Positions 1 to 10,392 are shown, numbered from the stretch's first letter. The stretch is DNA of 64,000 nt from Pseudomonas quercus (GCF_012033695.1 NZ_JAAVJI010000001.1:248001-312000), one strand, 5' to 3'. A program made the numbers and translations. The notes: generated from the letters alone by a model not told the origin.

Positions 1-2
1 AG

Positions 3-1727
3 GGGCTGGAAATCATCCGTCACTCCTGTGCTCACCTGGTGGGTCACGCCGTCAAGCAGCTGTATCCCACTGCAAAGATGGTGATCGGCCCGGTGATCGA
101 AGAAGGGTTTTATTACGATATCGCCTACGAGCGGCCTTTCACGCCGGATGACATGGCGGCGATCGAAGCGCGCATGCGCGAGTTGATCGACACCGAATAC
201 GACGTCATCAAGAAGATGACCCCGCGTGCCGAAGTGATCGAGGTGTTCAAGGCCCGTGGTGAAGACTACAAGCTGCGCCTTGTAGAGGACATGCCGGAAG
301 AAACCGCCATGGGGCTGTACTACCACGAAGAATACGTGGACATGTGCCGTGGCCCTCACGTGCCCAACACCCGTTTCCTCAAGTCGTTCAAGCTCACAAA
401 ACTCTCCGGAGCCTACTGGCGCGGCGATGCGAAAAACGAGCAGCTGCAGCGTGTGTACGGCACCGCATGGGCCGACAAGAAGCAGCTTGCGGCGTATATC
501 CAGCGTATTGAAGAAGCCGAGAAACGCGACCATCGCCGTATCGGCAAGCAACTCGATCTCTTCCACCTTCAGGAAGAAGCGCCGGGGATGGTGTTCTGGC
601 ACCCCAATGGGTGGACCATTTATCAGGTGCTTGAGCAGTACATGCGCCAGGTTCAACGCGAAAACAATTATGTGGAGGTGAAAACCCCACAGGTGGTGGA
701 TCGCGTGCTGTGGGAGCGCTCTGGGCATTGGTCCAACTATGCCGAAAACATGTTCACTACGTCCTCGGAAAACCGCGACTACGCTGTCAAGCCCATGAAC
801 TGCCCATGCCACGTGCAGATCTTCAACCAGGGCTTGAAATCCTACCGTGACCTGCCATTGCGCATGGCGGAGTTCGGTTCATGCCACCGCAACGAGCCCT
901 CGGGTGCCTTGCACGGGATCATGCGTGTACGCGGCTTTACTCAGGACGATGCTCACATTTTCTGCACGGAAGAGCAGGTGAAACGCGAGGCAGCCGATTT
1001 CATCAGGCTTACCCTCAAGGTTTACGAGGACTTCGGTTTCTCCGATGTGACCATGAAGCTCTCCACTCGCCCGGCCAAGCGGGTAGGTTCCGAGGAATTG
1101 TGGGATCGCGCTGAAACAGCCCTGGCCGACGCGTTGAATGAATCGGGCCTGGAGTGGGAGTACCTGCCCGGCGAAGGTGCGTTCTATGGGCCGAAGATCG
1201 AGTTTACGCTCAAGGATTGCCTGGGGCGGAGCTGGCAGTGCGGCACCTTGCAGTACGACCCCAACCTGCCGGATCGCCTGGACGCGAACTACATTGCCGA
1301 AGACAATGGCCGCAAGCGCCCGGTGATGCTGCACCGTGCCATCCTCGGCTCGTTCGAGCGTTTCATCGGTATGCTGATCGAGCATTACGCTGGCGTATTC
1401 CCGGCATGGCTGGCGCCTACCCAGGCTGTGATCATGAATATCACCGATAATCAGGCCGAATTTGCCCGGGAAGTTGAAGGAATTCTTGTCAATAGCGGGT
1501 TCCGTGCCAAGTCGGACTTGAGAAACGAGAAAATTGGCTTTAAAATCCGTGAGCATACTCTGCTCAAGGTACCGTTCATGCTTGTCATCGGGGACCGTGA
1601 AGTAGAGACGCGAACTGTCGCCGTGCGCACACGTGAAGGTACCGATCTTGGCTCCATGCCGGTCGAGGACTTCCAGAAGCACCTTGCGCAGGCGGTTTCC
1701 CGGCGTGGTCGCCAAGATTTGGAGTAA
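3..1727 (+). CDS. thrS: Threonyl-tRNA synthetase, 5' end outside window
   Basis: Cytoplasmic enzyme that charges tRNA-Thr with threonine. The reading frame is open from base 3 with no start, so the N-terminal TGS domain (roughly the first 75 residues) lies upstream. The first visible residues belong to the SAD editing domain ([10 protein letters not shown]), which deacylates Ser-tRNA-Thr; [12 protein letters not shown] follows. The class II catalytic core carries the zinc ligands expected from the E. coli enzyme: Cys in MNCPC, His in QDDAHIF and His in VMLHRA. The anticodon-binding domain is complete ([12 protein letters not shown]). Pseudomonas has Cys where E. coli has Gly in MNCPG, and that is seen here. 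It is first in the thrS-infC-rpmI-rplT block; its stop touches infC. Confidence 0.98.
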   Translation, partial: GLEIIRHSCAHLVGHAVKQLYPTAKMVIGPVIEEGFYYDIAYERPFTPDDMAAIEARMRELIDTEYDVIKKMTPRAEVIEVFKARGEDYKLRLVEDMPEETAMGLYYHEEYVDMCRGPHVPNTRFLKSFKLTKLSGAYWRGDAKNEQLQRVYGTAWADKKQLAAYIQRIEEAEKRDHRRIGKQLDLFHLQEEAPGMVFWHPNGWTIYQVLEQYMRQVQRENNYVEVKTPQVVDRVLWERSGHWSNYAENMFTTSSENRDYAVKPMNCPCHVQIFNQGLKSYRDLPLRMAEFGSCHRNEPSGALHGIMRVRGFTQDDAHIFCTEEQVKREAADFIRLTLKVYEDFGFSDVTMKLSTRPAKRVGSEELWDRAETALADALNESGLEWEYLPGEGAFYGPKIEFTLKDCLGRSWQCGTLQYDPNLPDRLDANYIAEDNGRKRPVMLHRAILGSFERFIGMLIEHYAGVFPAWLAPTQAVIMNITDNQAEFAREVEGILVNSGFRAKSDLRNEKIGFKIREHTLLKVPFMLVIGDREVETRTVAVRTREGTDLGSMPVEDFQKHLAQAVSRRGRQDLE

Positions 1728-2278
1728 TCATTATTAAGCGTGAAATGAGACAGGATAAACGAACTGCGCCCAAGGCACCGATCAACGAGAACATCACGGC
1801 CCGTGAGGTCCGGTTAATCGGTGCTGACGGCGATCAGCTTGGCATCGTCTCGATTGATGAAGCGCTTCGTATCGCTGAAGAAGCGAAGCTGGACCTGGTA
1901 GAGATCTCTGCAGACGCGCAGCCGCCCGTCTGTAAGGTCATGGACTACGGCAAGCACCTCTTCGAGAAGAAGAAGCAGGCTAACGAAGCCAAGAAAAACC
2001 AGAAGCAGATCCAGATCAAAGAAATCAAGTTTCGTCCAGGGACGGAAGAAGGGGATTACCAGGTAAAACTGCGCAACCTGGTACGTTTCCTGAGTGATGG
2101 GGACAAGGCCAAAATCTCGTTGAGATTCCGTGGCCGTGAGATGGCCCACCAGGAGCTGGGCATGGAGCTGTTGAAGCGGGTTGAAGCTGACCTTGTGGAA
2201 TACGGCGCCGTTGAACAGCAGCCTAAGATGGAAGGACGCCAGCTGTTGATGGTCATCGCCCCCAAACGCAAGAAGTAA
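1727..2278 (+). CDS. infC: Translation initiation factor IF-3, non-AUG start
   Basis: Binds the 30S subunit, proofreads start codon and initiator tRNA choice, and prevents premature 50S joining. The frame contains PINENI, the [16 protein letters not shown] interdomain and C-domain block and the basic C-terminus. The first ATG is at 1745 (177 aa), but the frame continues upstream as ATC-ATT-ATT-AAG-CGT-GAA, giving the N-terminus IIKRE typical of Pseudomonas IF-3 and the usual length of 183 aa. A GGAG sits at 1721-1724. I therefore place the start at the ATC at 1727, overlapping the thrS stop by one base; ATT at 1730 has better spacing and cannot be excluded. Rare AUU/AUC starts on infC are known to let IF-3 repress its own synthesis. 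Confidence 0.93.
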   Translation: MIIKREMRQDKRTAPKAPINENITAREVRLIGADGDQLGIVSIDEALRIAEEAKLDLVEISADAQPPVCKVMDYGKHLFEKKKQANEAKKNQKQIQIKEIKFRPGTEEGDYQVKLRNLVRFLSDGDKAKISLRFRGREMAHQELGMELLKRVEADLVEYGAVEQQPKMEGRQLLMVIAPKRKK

Positions 2279-2337
2279 CCTCCAGGGCACGGCAGGCCTT
2301 GTGGTTATGTTAATTCATTGAATGCGGAGTACCGAAC

Positions 2338-2532
2338 ATGCCAAAGATGAAAACCAAAAGTGGCGCCGCGAAGCGTTTCCTGAAAACGGCTTCCGGCTTC
2401 AAACACAAACACGCTTTCAAGAGCCACATCCTGACCAAGATGTCCACCAAGCGTAAGCGTCAACTGCGTGGTAGCAGCCTGCTGCACCCGTCTGACGTTG
2501 CAAAAGTGGAGCGCATGCTGCGCGTTCGTTGA
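2338..2532 (+). CDS. rpmI: 50S ribosomal protein L35
   Basis: Small basic protein of the large ribosomal subunit, 64 residues, the usual length. It begins [14 protein letters not shown] and is rich in Lys and Arg throughout, with the conserved KHAFKSHIL core. CGGAG at 2325-2329 is a good ribosome binding site ahead of the ATG. It lies 59 bp after infC and 33 bp before rplT, the standard order in which L20 represses the operon by binding the mRNA ahead of rpmI. I did not fold that leader, so autoregulation is assumed from the family. Confidence 0.98.
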   Translation: MPKMKTKSGAAKRFLKTASGFKHKHAFKSHILTKMSTKRKRQLRGSSLLHPSDVAKVERMLRVR

Positions 2533-2565
2533 TTCCGTTTCGGTCAAAGATAGAGGATATAACTC

Positions 2566-2922
2566 ATGGCTCGTGTTAAGCGTGGCGTCATTGCCCGTAA
2601 GCGTCACAAGAAAATTCTGAAACTTGCCAAAGGCTACTACGGTGCACGCTCGCGCGTCTTCCGTGTTGCCAAGCAAGCCGTCATCAAGGCTGGCCAGTAC
2701 GCCTACCGAGATCGTCGTCAGAAGAAGCGTCAGTTCCGCGCTCTGTGGATTGCCCGTATCAACGCTGGTGCTCGTACCAACGGCCTGTCCTACAGCCGTT
2801 TGATCGCTGGCCTGAAAAAGGCTGCCATCGAGATCGACCGTAAGGTACTGGCTGATCTGGCAGTGAACGAGAAAGCAGCGTTTGCTGCCATTGTCGAGAA
2901 GGCTAAAGCCTCACTGGCTTGA
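2566..2922 (+). CDS. rplT: 50S ribosomal protein L20
   Basis: Large-subunit assembly protein and known translational repressor of the rpmI-rplT operon. 118 residues, the normal length. The highly basic helical N-terminus ([19 protein letters not shown]) and the globular RNA-binding C-terminal half with [14 protein letters not shown] are both present. The ribosome binding site is AGAGGA at 2551-2556. A hairpin follows downstream before pheS. Confidence 0.98.
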   Translation: MARVKRGVIARKRHKKILKLAKGYYGARSRVFRVAKQAVIKAGQYAYRDRRQKKRQFRALWIARINAGARTNGLSYSRLIAGLKKAAIEIDRKVLADLAVNEKAAFAAIVEKAKASLA

Positions 2923-2961
2923 GTACCCCCGGCAATCACCGCTGCTGGTTACGGCTGGTAG

Positions 2962-4047
<1,086 letters not shown>

Positions 4048-4074
4048 CCATAGCAGCCCTTTCAGGAGAACAGC

Positions 4075-6456
4075 ATGAAATTCAGTGAACAATGGCTGCG
4101 TGGCTGGGTGAGCCCGCAGGTATCCCGTGACGACTTGGTGGCGCGCCTATCCATGGCCGGCCTGGAAGTCGACAGTGTTACACCCGTAGCCGGCACGTTC
4201 AGCGGGGTGGTTGTGGGCGAGGTGCTGAGCACCGAGCAACACCCGGACGCGGACAAGCTGCGGGTGTGTCAGGTCAGCAACGGCAGTGAGACGTTCCAGG
4301 TCGTGTGTGGCGCCCCCAATGTGCGCCCCGGCCTCAAAATTCCGTTCGCCATGATCGGTGCAGCGCTGTCGGGCGACTTCAAGATCAAGAAGGCCAAGCT
4401 GCGCGGTGCCGAATCCAACGGCATGCTGTGCTCTCAAGCCGAGCTACAGGTGGGCGAGGGCAACGATGGCTTGTTCGAGCTGCCGACGGACGCGCCGGTG
4501 GGTACAGACATCCGTGAGTACCTCGCCCTCGAAGACGTGATCATCGAGCTGGGGCTTACCCCGAACCGTGGCGACTGCCTCTCCCTGGCCGGCCTGGCCC
4601 GTGAAGTGGGCGCACTCTATGCAGTCCCGGTCAGCCGCCCTGCAGTGCCTGTTGTACCGCCTGCTATCGATGATATACGCCCGGTCGAGGTGCTGGCGCC
4701 TGCCGCCTGCCCGCGTTACCTGGGCCGCGTGATACGCAACGTGGACCTTGCCCGCCCTACGCCGCTGTGGATGGTTGAGCGCCTGCGCCGTGCCGAGGTA
4801 CGCAGCATTGATGCCGCAGTGGATATCACGAACTATGTGATGCTCGAGCTGGGGCAACCCATGCATGCGTTCGACCTTGACGAGATCAATGGCGGCATCC
4901 GTGTGCGCATGGCCGAAGAGGGCGAGAAGCTTGTGCTGCTCGATGGCCAGGATGTAACCCTGCGTAGTGATACCCTGGTTATCGCTGACCACCAGCGTGC
5001 CTTGGCCATCGCAGGTGTAATGGGTGGCGAGCACAGTGGTGTGAGCACTCAGAAAACCCGTGACCTGTTCCTGGAAAGTGCTTTCTTCGAACCCGTATCC
5101 GTGGCTGGCAAGGCGCGCTCCTATGGGCTGCACACCGACGCTTCGCACCGTTACGAGCGCGGTGTGGATTTCAACCTTGCCCGCGAAGCCCTGGAGCGTG
5201 CCACAGCATTGCTGCTGGAGATCACCGGCGGCGAAGCAGGCCCGGTGGTAGACGTCAGCAGCGAAGCGCACCTGCCGCATATTGCACCTATTACCCTGCG
5301 AGCAGACCGGGTGGAGCAGATGCTGGGGCTGGACATGGGCGAGGCCACCATCGAAGGGTTGCTCAAAGGCCTGGACTTGGGGGTTACCGGCAATGGAGCG
5401 GGGCAGTGGACGGTGACGGTACCAAGCCATCGCTTCGACCTCAGCGTGGAAGTGGACCTGATCGAAGAGCTGGGTCGTTTGTACGGCTATAACCGTTTGC
5501 CCGTCCGGTACCCGCAGGCACGCCTTGCGCCACAGCTGCGTACAGAAGCCAAGGCTGAATTGCCGGCCCTGCGCCGGTTGCTTGTTGCTCGTGGCTATCA
5601 AGAGGCGATCACCTACAGCTTCATTGATCCCAAGCAGTTCGAGCTGTTCAATCCTGGCGTTGAGCCACTGACCTTGGCCAATCCCATCTCTTCGGACATG
5701 GCCGCCATGCGCGTGTCGCTATGGCCCGGTTTGGTTCAGGCCCTTCAGCACAACCTCAACCGCCAGCAAACCCGTGTGCGCCTGTTCGAAAGTGGCCTAA
5801 GGTTCGTGGGGCAGCTGGGCGACCTGAAGCAGGAGCCTATGCTGGCCGGTGTGGTATGCGGGAGCCGGCTACCAGAAGGGTGGGCCCAAGGCGATGCCAA
5901 GGTCGATTTCTTCGACATCAAGGCGGACGTTGAAGCGGTGCTGGGGCACGCGGGCGCCTTGGCCAGTTTCAACTTCGTGCCAGGCAGCCATCCGGCCTTG
6001 CACCCTGGCCAGACGGCGCGGATTGAACGTGAGGGCAGAGAGGTAGGTTTCCTGGGCGCACTGCACCCTCAGCTGCAAAAGAAACTAGGGCTGGATCGCA
6101 CGGTCTATGTGTTCGAGCTGGTATTGGAAGCGGTGGTAGAAGGGCGGTTGCCTGCATTCAAAGAGCTGTCTCGTTTCCCTGAAGTCCGTCGTGATATCGC
6201 TCTGATAGTCGATCAAACGGTCTCCAGCGAAGCGGTACTGGCTGTGATCCGAGAGGGTGCTGGCGAATGGATGACAGACCTCAGGCTGTTTGATGTCTAC
6301 CAAGGTAAAGGTATTGATCCGCATAGAAAAAGCCTTGCCGTTGGCTTGACCTGGCAGCATCCATCGCGCACTCTTAACGACGATGAGGTGAACTCGACCA
6401 CTTCGCATATCCTCACCTCGCTCGAACAAAGGTTGAACGCCACGTTAAGGAAGTGA
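4075..6456 (+). CDS. pheT: Phenylalanyl-tRNA synthetase beta subunit
   Basis: 793 residues, full length. The order is N-terminal segment, EMAP-like tRNA-binding domain (around residues 40-150, with HPDADKLRVCQV), B3/B4 editing domain that hydrolyses Tyr-tRNA-Phe, B5 domain, catalytic-like core, and C-terminal ferredoxin-fold anticodon-binding domain starting near SRFPEVRRDIAL. AGGAGA lies just before the ATG. The stop is 3 bp before the ihfA start, so the two genes are surely cotranscribed, as in other gammaproteobacteria. Confidence 0.98.
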   Translation: MKFSEQWLRGWVSPQVSRDDLVARLSMAGLEVDSVTPVAGTFSGVVVGEVLSTEQHPDADKLRVCQVSNGSETFQVVCGAPNVRPGLKIPFAMIGAALSGDFKIKKAKLRGAESNGMLCSQAELQVGEGNDGLFELPTDAPVGTDIREYLALEDVIIELGLTPNRGDCLSLAGLAREVGALYAVPVSRPAVPVVPPAIDDIRPVEVLAPAACPRYLGRVIRNVDLARPTPLWMVERLRRAEVRSIDAAVDITNYVMLELGQPMHAFDLDEINGGIRVRMAEEGEKLVLLDGQDVTLRSDTLVIADHQRALAIAGVMGGEHSGVSTQKTRDLFLESAFFEPVSVAGKARSYGLHTDASHRYERGVDFNLAREALERATALLLEITGGEAGPVVDVSSEAHLPHIAPITLRADRVEQMLGLDMGEATIEGLLKGLDLGVTGNGAGQWTVTVPSHRFDLSVEVDLIEELGRLYGYNRLPVRYPQARLAPQLRTEAKAELPALRRLLVARGYQEAITYSFIDPKQFELFNPGVEPLTLANPISSDMAAMRVSLWPGLVQALQHNLNRQQTRVRLFESGLRFVGQLGDLKQEPMLAGVVCGSRLPEGWAQGDAKVDFFDIKADVEAVLGHAGALASFNFVPGSHPALHPGQTARIEREGREVGFLGALHPQLQKKLGLDRTVYVFELVLEAVVEGRLPAFKELSRFPEVRRDIALIVDQTVSSEAVLAVIREGAGEWMTDLRLFDVYQGKGIDPHRKSLAVGLTWQHPSRTLNDDEVNSTTSHILTSLEQRLNATLRK

Positions 6457-6459
6457 CGT

Positions 6460-6762
6460 ATGGGGGCTCTGACGAAAGCTGAGATGGCAGAACGTCTTTA
6501 TGAGGAGTTGGGTTTGAACAAGCGCGAGGCCAAGGAATTGGTCGAGCTCTTTTTCGAGGAAATCCGGCACGCACTCGAAGACAACGAACAGGTCAAGCTA
6601 TCCGGCTTCGGAAACTTCGACCTCCGAGACAAGCGCCAGCGGCCGGGCAGAAACCCGAAAACGGGTGAGGAAATTCCGATCACTGCGCGCCGTGTCGTCA
6701 CCTTTCGTCCAGGGCAGAAGCTGAAGGCCCGAGTGGAAGCCTATGCTGGAACCAAGTCATAA
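6460..6762 (+). CDS. ihfA: Integration host factor alpha subunit
   Basis: Forms the IHF heterodimer, which bends DNA sharply and assists sigma54 promoters, recombination and phage integration. 100 residues, the normal size. The DNA-binding beta arm [14 protein letters not shown] and the preceding [12 protein letters not shown] are intact. The start is 3 bp after the pheT stop, the order conserved across gammaproteobacteria. Its last 20 bases overlap the next gene. IHF could also act at the sigma54 promoter near 55.18 kb of this window. Confidence 0.98.
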   Translation: MGALTKAEMAERLYEELGLNKREAKELVELFFEEIRHALEDNEQVKLSGFGNFDLRDKRQRPGRNPKTGEEIPITARRVVTFRPGQKLKARVEAYAGTKS

Positions 6763-7099
6763 CGACGAGCTCCCGCCCATTCCCGGCAAGCGCTACTTCA
6801 CCATTGGTGAAGTCAGCGACTTGTGTGCGGTAAAACCGCACGTGCTCCGGTACTGGGAACAGGAATTTCCGCAGCTAAACCCTGTAAAGCGTCGCGGCAA
6901 CCGCCGGTATTACCAGCGCCAGGACGTGCTGATGATCCGTCAGATCCGCGCCCTGTTGTATGACCAAGGCTTCACCATCGGAGGCGCGCGGTTGCGCCTC
7001 TCTGGCGATGAAGCCAAGGACGATACGACCCAGTACAAGCAGCTGATTCGCCAGATGATCAGCGAACTGGAAGACGTGTTGCACGTGCTCAAGAAGTAA
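6743..7099 (+). CDS. MerR-family regulator downstream of ihfA
   Basis: 118-residue protein with an N-terminal MerR winged helix-turn-helix (about residues 18-85: [35 protein letters not shown]) and a short C-terminal helix for dimerisation. There is no metal- or ligand-binding extension, so the effector cannot be predicted. This small MerR protein follows ihfA in nearly all Pseudomonas. It starts inside ihfA in another frame (20-base overlap), implying translational coupling. A hairpin at 7159-7179 (GTTCCCG/CGGGAAC) lies between it and the tRNA gene. Confidence 0.9.
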   Translation: MLEPSHNDELPPIPGKRYFTIGEVSDLCAVKPHVLRYWEQEFPQLNPVKRRGNRRYYQRQDVLMIRQIRALLYDQGFTIGGARLRLSGDEAKDDTTQYKQLIRQMISELEDVLHVLKK

Positions 7100-7197
7100 A
7101 CGAAAAAAAATGGAGAAAAAGCTTTCGTAATTCAAAAGCTTAGGGTATCTTTCTCCTCGTTCCCGCTGCTAACGGGAACAGGTGGTAAACGCCTAGT

Positions 7198-7274
7198 CGG
7201 GGCGTAGCGCAGCCCGGTAGCGCACTTGCATGGGGTGCAAGGGGTCGAGTGTTCGAATCACTCCGTCCCGACCA
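7198..7274 (+). tRNA. tRNA-Pro, anticodon GGG
   Basis: 77 bases including an encoded CCA. The acceptor stem CGGGGCG pairs with CGTCCCG. The anticodon arm is CTTGC-ATGGGGT-GCAAG with anticodon GGG, reading CCC and CCU. The T arm is GAGTG-TTCGAAT-CACTC. Its 3' end and the downstream flank are repeated in degraded form at 12.2 kb, so the gene has served as an integration site. Confidence 0.97.
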
Positions 7275-7390
7275 ACATATTCAACGACTTAACCACCTTC
7301 GGGTGGTTTTGTTGTTTTTGGGCCTAGTGACTTTTCGAGTGACATCGCTTTTTCATCCGGTCCTCCTTTTCAATATGGTCAACACTGGTC
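7226..7390 (+). repeat. Left copy of direct repeat at tRNA-Pro (attL-like)
   Basis: This stretch covers the anticodon arm to the 3' end of tRNA-Pro, the terminator and about 80 bp beyond. It reappears with mismatches at 12201-12359. A run of 43 bases (7292-7334 and 12262-12304) is identical in both copies. The offset is 4970 bp. Direct repeats anchored on a tRNA 3' end are the classical trace of tyrosine-recombinase integration. The repeat is longer than a usual crossover core, so it may also reflect two related elements inserted in tandem. Confidence 0.8.
7291..7319 (+). terminator. Terminator of tRNA-Pro
   Basis: Stem AACCACC/GGTGGTT with a TTCG tetraloop, then TTGTTGTTTTTGG. It ends tRNA-Pro transcription and could serve genes converging from the right. 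The same hairpin occurs at 12262-12289 in the downstream repeat copy. Confidence 0.85.
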
Positions 7391-7540
7391 CACGTGAGTC
7401 CGTAGCTGATACCTTGTTGGCTGCGTCGATCAACTGCAGCGCTACCATGAAGGTTGACGAATGCTTCCTTGGCCAGGTCGCTGCACTTGTCCAGCAGGGC
7501 CTGGAGCTGGCGGGCTTGCAGGGAGTTACCGTTGCCGTGG
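7353..7540 (-). pseudogene. Decayed gene converging on tRNA-Pro
   Basis: On the minus strand two frames look protein-like in succession: first LQALLDKCSDLAKEAF, then after an apparent frameshift near 7445 VALQLIDAANKVS and the end GPVLTILKRRTG followed by a stop. The second repeat copy near 12.35 kb encodes the matching end RGPVLTLLKRWTG, with an in-frame stop upstream where this copy reads Asn. Shared C-termini in both copies suggest that homologous genes once ended next to the tRNA. I do not recognise the family. Confidence 0.35.
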
Positions 7541-7662
7541 GCTCTGCAGCGTGTCCGTCGTCGTCTTCGCCCCTAGCACCAAGAAGATCCCCAGGAGCCT
7601 GGGAAGGCAGGCCGCTACGGGAGATTGTCACTGAGGTTGCTGTTCGTAACGGCTGAGAACCG

Positions 7663-8160
7663 GTGTGTGAGGTTGAAACGCTCATGCCCAGGGTCGATCA
7701 GTTAGGGGAATCGGACCTCAATTTTCTTACCCGCCTGGCGTGTCAGTACGACTGCACGGCTAAAGTCGCTGGCGGCAAACTATTGGTCATGCCCCGACAA
7801 GGCGGCGTTACGGCCACCGGAACAGTGGCCCCTCCGCTTGCACTCAAACGAAGCGACGTCAGCCGGTGGCATTTCGGGCACAGCGACCGCACCAGCCAAT
7901 CCGGCGCCAAGGCACATTACCTGGATAAAGAAACGGGCAAGTTGGCCGTGGTCTCCCTGAACAATGCCGATGCGCCCACTGGCCTTCCTGGTGTGCACAC
8001 TGACCGGCATATCCATCCAAACAAGACCGCTGCAGAGGCTGCCGCAAAAGCTCGGATAGCGGCCTTCAACCGCTCCACTGCTGCGGTACGCCTTGAGATG
8101 CCCGGACGCATGGGTAAGGCCAAAAGGTCCAAGTCGACTCTGAAGGTAGAGCGGCTATAA
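7663..8160 (+). pseudogene. Remnant of phage late control protein gpD
   Basis: 165 codons resembling the C-terminal part of P2/R-pyocin-type late control protein D, a hub protein of contractile phage tails. Matching stretches are ESDLNFLTRLACQYDCTA, GGKLLVMPRQGG, the LxRSDVSRWHF block and GVHTDRHIHPNKTAAEAAAKAR. The N-terminal half is missing. After LEMPGR the text jumps straight to a basic tail (KAKRSKSTLK), skipping the region that normally precedes it, so the gene is truncated at the front and deleted inside. No other tail genes are present. It is a relic of a prophage or tailocin. Confidence 0.75.
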
Positions 8161-8260
8161 CCGTCGTCATAAGTGCTGGGTTGTGATCAGGTTCCAAACG
8201 GTGGGCTGCGGCCTGACGTACTATCGTACAAACGCAATAGCTGTTGAAAAGGGCTGGATA

Positions 8261-8566
8261 GTGAAGCTGGAACCGGCAAAAAAGACAATCGATCCAGGTC
8301 GACTTATGAACGATGTTGCAACAGGGTTTCTGGCCTTCTGGATAGTAGGCATCTGGTTGATGCCCGAGCGATCTGTAGCGCTTCATTACTTTCGCCTGCC
8401 CATGGCATTGACCGTCGTGTTTGGCTCACTTGGAAGCGTTATCCACGAACGGTCCACTAGCCTTTTCGGTGAGGGTGTGGGCCGAGTGTTGCTGGGCATT
8501 GGGCTCGCCATAGCGGGCGCGTTTTTCGCATTCTGTTTCTGGTTGATATTCACCGCCAAACGATAA
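8261..8566 (+). CDS. Small membrane protein in phage-remnant island
   Basis: 101 residues from the GTG at 8261, chosen because AAAAGGG lies 7-8 bases ahead; the ATG at 8306 (NDVATGF) is an alternative. Three hydrophobic segments are visible: ATGFLAFWIVGIWLM, YFRLPMALTVVFGSLGSV and the C-terminal VLLGIGLAIAGAFFAFCFWLIF. No known family was recognised. It lies between gpD and Rz remnants and is followed by a strong terminator, so it may be phage moron cargo. The function is unknown. Confidence 0.6.
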   Translation: MKLEPAKKTIDPGRLMNDVATGFLAFWIVGIWLMPERSVALHYFRLPMALTVVFGSLGSVIHERSTSLFGEGVGRVLLGIGLAIAGAFFAFCFWLIFTAKR

Positions 8567-8603
8567 CTCAGCCACTACTGCTGTAAGTCCGTGACCATTC
8601 AAT

Positions 8604-8628
8604 AGCCCGCCTTGTGCGGGCTTTTTTA
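8604..8628 (+). terminator. Rho-independent terminator
   Basis: AGCCCGC-CTTGT-GCGGGCT followed by six T residues in all, 37 bp after the membrane protein gene. The same stem sequence recurs at 13713-13735 on the other strand. Confidence 0.85.
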
Positions 8629-8660
8629 CACCTAGAGGAAGGCATGCGTAGGGCGCTCAT

Positions 8661-9278
8661 TTGAACGTTCTCCTCACGCGCGTACTGGCCAGCAGCAGCG
8701 CACTGGCGTTCGCGGCCGGCATTGGCTTCTGTAGAGCCTGGTACTGGCAGGCAAACGCCTGCACGGCAGCGCTGGCCAGCCGATCCTAGGGCTACGCTGC
8801 CGACCTGGCCTCGATCGCAATCGCCGGTGCTGCGCAGGCGCAGCGTGCCCTGGAGCGGCAGCAGCAAGCCGAAGCGGCAGTGGCGGCGCTTTATAAACAA
8901 CGAACAACGGAGAGAGCCGGTGCGCTTGTTGAAAACGTAATCGTCCCAATGTACGAGCGTGGCGTAAAGCTCGATTTGAAGGTGGTCCGTTCCACTGAGC
9001 CTATCCAAGGCAATATTCAGATGCTGGCTAACCCGTTCGGCCCTTTGGAGCAGGCATGCTTGAAAGCCTACATCAGGCCAAGCGCGCCGCTTGATTCGCC
9101 GCCTTTGCCGGATCTTTACGAAGTGAAACTGGATGGCATGGCGACCTTGGGCATGGTGCTGGCGGGCATTGAGATCATAGGTGGGGCGGCCTACCGGCAG
9201 GCTTGGCATATCAAGCAGGTGGCAGGAAAGGTGCCGTGGTCAGTGTGTCCCAGATCGGAGTTGGATGCTTTGAACTGA
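8661..9278 (+). pseudogene. Rz-like spanin pseudogene fused to unknown tail
   Basis: From TTG at 8661 the frame reads like an Rz/i-spanin: a hydrophobic N-terminal anchor (LASSSALAFAAGIGF), then the periplasmic coiled-coil part (YAADLASIAIAGAAQAQRAL, QQQAEAAVAALYKQRTTE). A TAG stop at 8787-8789 breaks it after 42 codons. After about 8932 the frame continues to 9278 but the residues no longer resemble Rz (VENVIVPMYERGVKLDLKV, PPLPDLYEVKLDGMATLG), which points to a deletion joining two sequences. Spanins fuse inner and outer membranes at the end of phage lysis. With the gpD relic it keeps the gpD-lysis gene order known from R-type pyocins. Confidence 0.65.
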
Positions 9279-9456
9279 GCCTGGCATACAGTTCCATCAT
9301 CTATCCGCGAAGTGGCGAGCTGGCCATATTCCGAAGAGCTGCTGGGGGCGGCTGCGGGTTGTCACCACCTGCTGCAACCGACCATAGCAATCGCTCACCT
9401 AGCTCGTACACGAGATCCACTGGGGATGGCTGGTTGCTTTAGGTCAGATAGGCGGG

Positions 9457-10392
9457 CTAACCAGCAGCACCTAGTGCGTTCTGGCTTGCTGATACCTTAA
9501 ATAACCACTCACGAAAGGCACGTACCTTTGGCAAATCGGCGTATTCGGGCCGGTAGACCACGAAATAGGCCAAGGGTGAAGCGAACTTGATCTGAGGAAA
9601 TAGGCGGACCAGTCTGCCGGCTGCCACATCATCCCTGGCCATTACACTGCGTGCCAAGGCTACGCCCAAGCCATCGATTGCCGCTTGCAGAACTGCCGCC
9701 GAATTATTGATCTTCATGCCGCGCCTGACCGCAATGTCGGCCACTCCGGCGGTCTGCAACCATGTTTCCCACGTAGCGAAGCCTGCATGGCCGTCCATGG
9801 ACTGGTCGTGGATCAAGGTTTCATGGGTAAGGTCATTCGGCGCTCGCAGTGAACCGCACCTGGCCAGTAGTACGGGTGAGCAGACCGGATACACCTCTTC
9901 TTCCATCAGCTTTTCGCTCACCAAACCGGGCCAATTTCCCGCGCCATAGCGCACCCCAATGTCGATGCGCTGGGCAAGAAAATCCACTGCCCGGAGTTGG
10001 GTATCCAAACGTACATCGGTGTCCGGACATGCGGTATGAAAGCCTTCGATACGTGGCAGCAGCCATTTGGCCGCAAAAGCAGGGCTGACTGTCACGGTCA
10101 GCACACCGCTGAGCGCACCCTGCTTCATGTGCTCCAGTCCCAAAGCAAGCCGTTCCAGGCCGGCACGAATGTCCGGTAGCGCGCGCTCGCCGGTATCGGT
10201 CGTAACTAGACGGGCCTTGCCGCTGGCCCCGCGAAGAAACAGCGGTGTTCCTAGCCATTGCTCCAGGGTGCGCACTAGCTGGCCCACCGCAGCAGGGGTG
10301 ACATTGAGTTCAGTCGCGGCAGCAGAAAAGCTTCGGTGGCGGGCACTGGCTTCGAAAGCACGAAGAGCGTTGAGGTGAACAATTGCGGCCAT
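9457..10392 (-). CDS. LysR-family regulator, GcvA-like
   Basis: 311 residues. An N-terminal LysR winged helix (LNALRAFEASARHRSFSAAATEL, TPAAVGQLVRTLEQWLG) precedes a periplasmic-binding-like effector domain of the GcvA type (VSPAFAAKWLLPRI, DIGVRYGAGNWPGL). It is divergent from the SDR gene at 10544; in this family that position usually means the regulator controls its neighbour. The 151-bp gap contains a direct TTTATC repeat at 10409-10414 and 10425-10430, a possible binding element but not a clear T-N11-A box. It lies inside the tRNA-flanked island, so it is probably acquired. Confidence 0.9.
   Translation of the reverse strand: MAAIVHLNALRAFEASARHRSFSAAATELNVTPAAVGQLVRTLEQWLGTPLFLRGASGKARLVTTDTGERALPDIRAGLERLALGLEHMKQGALSGVLTVTVSPAFAAKWLLPRIEGFHTACPDTDVRLDTQLRAVDFLAQRIDIGVRYGAGNWPGLVSEKLMEEEVYPVCSPVLLARCGSLRAPNDLTHETLIHDQSMDGHAGFATWETWLQTAGVADIAVRRGMKINNSAAVLQAAIDGLGVALARSVMARDDVAAGRLVRLFPQIKFASPLAYFVVYRPEYADLPKVRAFREWLFKVSASQNALGAAG

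Noticed and set aside
879..1715. 278-codon open frame antisense to thrS
   Set aside because: It is a complement shadow of a conserved gene; the residues have no family features and no ribosome binding site.
4444..5601. 385-codon open frame antisense to pheT
   Set aside because: It lies wholly inside pheT and mirrors its GC-rich codon bias; His- and Gln-rich nonsense composition.
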